From contig DASWRI010000048.1 of NCBI GenBank assembly GCA_036403235.1, forward strand, positions 1 through 64,000: a stretch of 64,000 nt of DNA. Direction: 5' to 3'. Numbering within the stretch: the first letter of the stretch is position 1; every line of letters begins with the position of its first letter. Below, piece by piece: positions 59,921 through 64,000 of this stretch. A model generated the notes under the pieces. It was not told the DNA's origin. It did no database searches and saw nothing but the letters and a program-made list of their open reading frames with translations. Source of the stretch: JBGTFE01 sp036403235. GTDB lineage: Bacteria; Acidobacteriota; Blastocatellia; Pyrinomonadales; Pyrinomonadaceae. The translations under genes and the position numbers were made by a program.

Positions 59921-61807
59921 TTATTTGGCTGCCGCTTTCTCGTCGAGCGAAAAATAGCCGATGGCCGGGTCGTGGTCGGAATAACGCTCGACCCGCATCG
60001 CTTCGTTCCGGTAAATTTCGGGAAAATCGGCGTTGACGCGCGCGTAGCCGAAACCGGCCAGATATTTTTTGAGCGTTTCGCTTATCAGAAAATGGTCGAG
60101 CACCTGCGCGTTGCCGTCATAAACATACGAGTAGCGCTGCGGTTCCTGAATCTTATCGACGAGGTCGGTCAAATCCGGGTTTACCAAATCTTCGGAAGCG
60201 AATAAAACCTGCTCTTTCGGCGCGGGCGCGCCCTTTATCGTGCCGATTATGTCGCCGATTCCGTCGTTAAACTGAAACGCGTTAAAATCACCGATTAAAA
60301 TGATGCGCTCGTTTGAGTCGGCTTTCTGCCGTCCCTGCACGTATCTGGCTAAAAATTCCGACTGCATTTTTCTTTTTATGCGCACGCGCTCGGTTTCGAT
60401 GCCGAGAAACGATTTCAGGTGATTGACGATAATCGTCACGGCAAACGGTTTGCCCGTTTTCTGGTCGTCAATCGTCGCTCGCAGAAGAAGCGGCGGCCGG
60501 TCGTTCAAAATTTCTTCTTCGCCTTTGTCGTTTTTGAATTTTTCGTCTTTGCCGAGCTGCTTGACTTCCGAGACGTTGACGCGCGCCGATTTAACCAGAA
60601 AGCCGACATCGATGCCGCGCCCGTCGTTGCCGTCAACCAGATACGCTTCGTATTTCGGATTCGGTTTTCCGGCGGCCGCCGCGTCGTCGTTGATTTTTTT
60701 GGCCAGTCTTTTCAAAGCCGCAAGATTTTCGACTTCGACCGTGCCGATGATGTCCGGACTCTGGATATATGCGCGAATCACCGTCGAGATTTTCTTCAAT
60801 TTTTTCTCAAACGCTTCGGTCGTCACCACTTCTTCCTTAATCGAAGGGTCGTCTTCATCGTCGAAAAAGTTTTCGAGATTCATGCCCGCAATCGTGAACT
60901 GCCGGTCGGTCGGCAAAGGCATCGCCGAAGCTTTTATCAAATTGGAAATTTCCGGTTTTGCTCCGGCGTCGGTCAAAATCGTGTAATTTTGATAAGCGTA
61001 ATACATAACGCCGGCGAGATTTTTGATTTCCGCCTTCGCGGTCACGTCAATCGCCTGCGCTCCGAGCTGCTCGTCGCTGTCGACGCGAATGGTTTCGGGG
61101 TTTGAATCGAAAAGCGGCAGGTTGGGAAAGTTTTTCTTTATCTCTTCCCTGTCTTTTGAGAGCAGATATTCGTAAATGTCCAATCCCGGCCCGCGAAAAG
61201 GTCTCGGAATGCCCTTCAGAACGCCGAAGAAAACGCCGTCGGACGCGGCCGACATCGTTTTTACATCGACTTTGCCGCCCGTCGGGGCAACGACCGTCAA
61301 ATCTTCAACCGCAACACGCATCGCTTCGTATTTTTCGAGCTCGTCGATTTGATTCGAACCGAAATCAGTTTCGGTTAAAACAACCGCTTTCGGCAAAGGA
61401 TTATCTTTTGAGACGACTTCGATTTTATCGACCTCTTTTTTCATCGAAAGCTCGGTCAAGGGCAGACTCAAGGGAGCGTCCTTCGGCCTGAATTCCGTCA
61501 CGAAACCCGTTACTTTAACCAGATTTCCGACGGTCGCTTCGGCGGGCGGCTCGCTTCCCGTAAAAACGAAAACGCCTTCCGAGGTCGCCGGATTACTGTC
61601 AATTTTATCATCCGGTGTTTGCAGAAAAAAGCCGTTTTTTATGCGGGCGGTAACGATTCCGGTCAGGCGGGCCGTCTGTCCTTCAAAAGACGAAATTAGA
61701 TTGTCGCCCTGAATTTCGCTTATCGCGCGGTCTTTCTGCGCCGAAACTGCGGAAACGAAAACGATTAGAAACAAAATCGAAAAGAAAATTTTTGTCATAC
61801 GAATCAT
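59921..61807 (-). CDS. Secreted endonuclease/exonuclease/phosphatase-family nuclease
   Basis: 628 residues from ATG 61807 (ATG 61798 is also possible); signal peptide to VSAQ. An OB-fold-like N-terminal part (about 30-180; LTGIVTARIKNGFFLQTP, GVFVFTGSEPPAEATVGNLVKVTGFV) and an EEP catalytic domain (about 280-620) with AGMNLENFF, VEVENLAAL, NHLKSF, LIGDFNAF and DHFLIS / SDHDP, all DNase I-type active-site motifs. This is the ExeM/NucH-like layout of extracellular DNases. Likely scavenges nucleic acids outside the cell. Confidence 0.92.
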   Translation of the reverse strand: MIRMTKIFFSILFLIVFVSAVSAQKDRAISEIQGDNLISSFEGQTARLTGIVTARIKNGFFLQTPDDKIDSNPATSEGVFVFTGSEPPAEATVGNLVKVTGFVTEFRPKDAPLSLPLTELSMKKEVDKIEVVSKDNPLPKAVVLTETDFGSNQIDELEKYEAMRVAVEDLTVVAPTGGKVDVKTMSAASDGVFFGVLKGIPRPFRGPGLDIYEYLLSKDREEIKKNFPNLPLFDSNPETIRVDSDEQLGAQAIDVTAKAEIKNLAGVMYYAYQNYTILTDAGAKPEISNLIKASAMPLPTDRQFTIAGMNLENFFDDEDDPSIKEEVVTTEAFEKKLKKISTVIRAYIQSPDIIGTVEVENLAALKRLAKKINDDAAAAGKPNPKYEAYLVDGNDGRGIDVGFLVKSARVNVSEVKQLGKDEKFKNDKGEEEILNDRPPLLLRATIDDQKTGKPFAVTIIVNHLKSFLGIETERVRIKRKMQSEFLARYVQGRQKADSNERIILIGDFNAFQFNDGIGDIIGTIKGAPAPKEQVLFASEDLVNPDLTDLVDKIQEPQRYSYVYDGNAQVLDHFLISETLKKYLAGFGYARVNADFPEIYRNEAMRVERYSDHDPAIGYFSLDEKAAAK

Positions 61808-61825
61808 ATGTGTAGATAAAAAATC

Positions 61826-61894
61826 AGCCACGAATTACACGGATAACACGAATAGAAAGTAAAAACCTCCGTGTAATTTGTGTAATTCGTGGCT
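61826..61894. repeat. AGCCACGAATTACAC inverted word repeat, copy 3
   Basis: Perfect 15-bp arms (61826-61840 and 61880-61894), with GGATAACACG words in the loop. A T-run follows on the minus strand, so it can end the nuclease gene upstream (61918). Confidence 0.8.
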
Positions 61895-61917
61895 AAAAAA
61901 TTTAATTGCCGTTAAAT

Positions 61918-63723
61918 TTACTGCTCGTCAACTCTGCGCTTGATGAGACTGCGAATCTGCGGGCGAACGTTCGAGAAGAAATTATATCCGGTCAACTGTT
62001 CGACCTGACGGACGCTGACGCGGAAGTCTGTCCAGGGCGTAGTCCTTATGCCCTGAGCGTTCGGCATAATGACGGCGATTGTCCGCGTTTGTTTGGTGAC
62101 GCGGTCAACGTCGTTTGCGCCGTTCGGTAAAACGATTATGACTTTCCACGTTACCGCCGGAACGACTACGTGTCCGCCGGCGACGGTGTTTGTAACGCCG
62201 CCGTTCGAGCCTGTTCCGCCCTGACCTGCACCGCCCGTGATGATATAAAGCTCATTGCCCTGAGTTACCAACGTCCGGCAATAAGTTTCGAGTACTTCCC
62301 ACGGCCCCTGATTATTATCGGGCGCCTGCGGGACAAAATTCGTCATCAAAAAGGTTGCCGAGTTGTCGGGAACGCTCGCCGTTCGGTCGCCCGAAGGACA
62401 CATATGTCCGCGGTCAAAGCCCGAACCCGAATAATCGGTTGACTGCACCTGATACCAACCGGCGGGCAAGGAAGTGTCGGCGCGATAATCGTCCTGACGC
62501 GGAGTCGTGCCGATCCATGTCGAGTTAAGATGCCAGCTCACCCAGTTCGGAATACCTTTATCGCGGTTGTATGACATTACATACTGATTTCTTTCGAGCA
62601 GGTAATTGTTCGGAGTGTTGACATCGGTCGTCGCATTCGTAGGATTCCCCATCGTCAGGTGAACAGCGCCGTTGACAGCGCCGTTGACGGTTAAAGGAAT
62701 CGTCGTGCTGGCCGTTCGGGACTGCGCGTCCGTGATGGTCGAGAAAAATCCGTAATTGCCGCCCGCCGCATTGGCCGGAACGGTGGCCAGATACGAAAAG
62801 ACGTTGTCGCCCGCCGTTACGTCGCCGTTTGTTCCGTTGTCGAACAATTGCTGCGTCGCCGAGCCGCCGATGGTTGTTAAATCCGAGCTGACCGTAATTC
62901 CGGTGCTGGCCGGATTTGAAGCCGGGGTCACCGTCACCGTCAAAAGCGTGGTTGCGCCCGCCGCGACCGCACTCGGCGTCGACAGGCCGCTTCCCGAAAG
63001 AACGGTCGAGCCGCCGCCCGTTCCGGTAATGTTTATATCGTCTATTCCGACCATCGCATCGTTTCCGATAGCGTTCGTCGTCAGGATGCGGAGCTGCACC
63101 AGCGGTTGATTTTCGCAAGCCGCAGGCAGCGCGGCAGTAACCGGTGTAACCAGCGTGGAAGAGCCGTCGTTGGAAGCGTCAGACACAAATCCCGCCGGAA
63201 TATTAGTATAGCCGCCGGCGTTGCCGATACGATACTGCAAAGCAAAAGGCTGTATCGCCGTATCCGTATCGTCGAGGTCGCGTAAATTATAAGCGACGTT
63301 AATCGCGGTCGTTCCGCTCGTATTCAGACTGATGACAATATGCGGAACATCGGAAGTACCCGAGCCCTGCATACCTATCGTCGGATTCGGTAAGGCATCA
63401 AACTCGTAAATGCCGCCCGAAAGCGCGCCGGTCGGGTCGGTCGCGTTGGCATTGATGCTGAACGGCGTCGCCGAACCGTCGGCCAGAATGGTTTGCGGGT
63501 CGATGCCGACGCCGCCGGTTAAATTGTCGCCGCGATAGCCGATGATTCCCGGGACATTATCCCAGTTATCATTAACCGTGATTAAAGCGGGATTTGACCA
63601 GTTTTGCGAAAACGGAACGGTTTGCGCCGTACCGTTTGCTTCAACGATTGGCGTCGTTTGATAAAAAACCTGCGAAAATACAAACGCGACCAGACAAAAT
63701 AGACTCAGATTAAATTTCTTCAT
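61918..63723 (-). CDS. Large secreted DNA/RNA non-specific endonuclease
   Basis: 601 residues with a signal peptide (about 1-30). The N-terminal ~340 residues are beta-rich Gly/Thr/Asn repeats, including an Ig-like segment (STVLSGSGLSTPSAVAAGATTLLTVTVTPASNP) with AAGGNYGFFSTITDAQSRTAS. The C-terminal NucA-type domain (about 355-600) carries GSGFDRGHMCPSGDR with H440. Paralogous in its core to 47598-48524 but secreted and much longer. Together with the EEP nuclease next to it, this forms a secreted nucleic-acid-degrading set. Confidence 0.92.
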   Translation of the reverse strand: MKKFNLSLFCLVAFVFSQVFYQTTPIVEANGTAQTVPFSQNWSNPALITVNDNWDNVPGIIGYRGDNLTGGVGIDPQTILADGSATPFSINANATDPTGALSGGIYEFDALPNPTIGMQGSGTSDVPHIVISLNTSGTTAINVAYNLRDLDDTDTAIQPFALQYRIGNAGGYTNIPAGFVSDASNDGSSTLVTPVTAALPAACENQPLVQLRILTTNAIGNDAMVGIDDINITGTGGGSTVLSGSGLSTPSAVAAGATTLLTVTVTPASNPASTGITVSSDLTTIGGSATQQLFDNGTNGDVTAGDNVFSYLATVPANAAGGNYGFFSTITDAQSRTASTTIPLTVNGAVNGAVHLTMGNPTNATTDVNTPNNYLLERNQYVMSYNRDKGIPNWVSWHLNSTWIGTTPRQDDYRADTSLPAGWYQVQSTDYSGSGFDRGHMCPSGDRTASVPDNSATFLMTNFVPQAPDNNQGPWEVLETYCRTLVTQGNELYIITGGAGQGGTGSNGGVTNTVAGGHVVVPAVTWKVIIVLPNGANDVDRVTKQTRTIAVIMPNAQGIRTTPWTDFRVSVRQVEQLTGYNFFSNVRPQIRSLIKRRVDEQ

Positions 63724-64000
63724 TAGAATTCCTTAAAATAAAATATTTTATTAACAACCAAGGAGGGTTATGTTCGTCGATAAACTAATACTTTTACCAC
63801 ATAAGCGAGCTAATCCCAAGTAAAGAACAGCTAAATGCAAATTAAATTTACCGCACGAAAATTTGAACTCAAAAATATAGATGCTCAAATTTGAAAAATT
63901 GGTTTCCACAAAATTTCGGAACGGCAAATTTGTGCGGTCGGCCGAATTATAAAATTAACACCGATTTAACAATTTGTTCATCTCGCGTTAAATCCTCGGT
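63724..64000. other. AT-rich upstream region of the large nuclease
   Basis: AAGGAATTC serves as the nuclease ribosome site. It contains paired words ACCGCAC...AAATTT (around 63850) and AAATTTGTGCGGT (around 63930) that could form a long-range stem. No gene is recognised; a 16-codon frame at 63770 is not supported. Confidence 0.4.

Noticed and set aside
63770..63820. 16-codon ORF after AAGGAGGG
   Set aside because: Spacing of the Shine-Dalgarno-like sequence to ATG is too short, and there is no promoter or conservation evidence; it may be chance in an AT-rich leader.

Overview
The window is a 64 kb stretch of a bacterial chromosome of roughly 50% GC with 58 recognisable protein genes, mostly in short operons on both strands. 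No rRNA, tRNA, transposase, phage gene or CRISPR array was seen. The gene content (Ser/Thr kinases fused to TolB-like/TPR or beta-propeller modules, DUF1015, a DUF6600/FecR-like protein, an anti-sigma factor with a FecR domain, many small secreted NTF2-like and TPR proteins) and the codon style suggest a member of the Acidobacteriota, probably Blastocatellia/Pyrinomonadaceae. This placement is an inference from gene style, not from a marker tree. Layout: 1-5.4 kb is an arginine operon on the minus strand (argR-argG-P-loop ATPase-argC-argD-HAD hydrolase, continuing past the left edge), headed by a cluster of ARG-box-like half-sites. 5.5-11 kb holds an MFS transporter and a giant Ser/Thr kinase with two tandem TolB-like/TPR modules. 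11-14.6 kb holds a small secreted protein, rarA, a haem-type lipoprotein and a 129-residue unknown. 14.5-20 kb is the most unusual part: a membrane Ser/Thr kinase with a beta-propeller and an FHA-GAF-sigma54 activator face each other, each preceded by the same palindrome (TATCA-N4-TGATA type), and each palindrome lies upstream of a divergent sigma54 (-24/-12) promoter. One promoter reads into the 129-residue gene and the other into a short, previously gene-less transcript that ends in a hairpin. 20-24.5 kb is the succinate dehydrogenase operon (sdhC-sdhA-DUF2846-sdhB, then a TPR gene). 25-26.3 kb is a TIR protein with a TPR-type sensor half. 26-31 kb: membrane zinc protease, purE/purK, a secreted unknown and an esterase. 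31-36 kb: monomeric isocitrate dehydrogenase, a repeat array, pterin dehydratase, twin lipoproteins and DUF1015. 36-40.5 kb: an ECF sigma factor/anti-sigma pair, a secreted unknown and an intradiol-dioxygenase-like protein. 40.5-44 kb: two GNATs, an SDR, a duplicated pair of tiny membrane proteins with duplicated promoters, and a WalJ-type MBL hydrolase. 44-54 kb: assorted housekeeping (rlmN, pgeF, acpS) and secreted enzymes. 54-64 kb: DUF6600 protein, an active/inactive M16 protease pair, a 14-unit exact 21-bp repeat array, and two secreted nucleases. Two levels of non-coding structure recur: (i) two arrays of about 21-bp palindromic words (33.3 kb and 59.6 kb), and (ii) at least seven different long imperfect hairpins made of short repeated words at gene ends, some sharing the stop codon of the adjoining gene and some absorbed into coding sequence.
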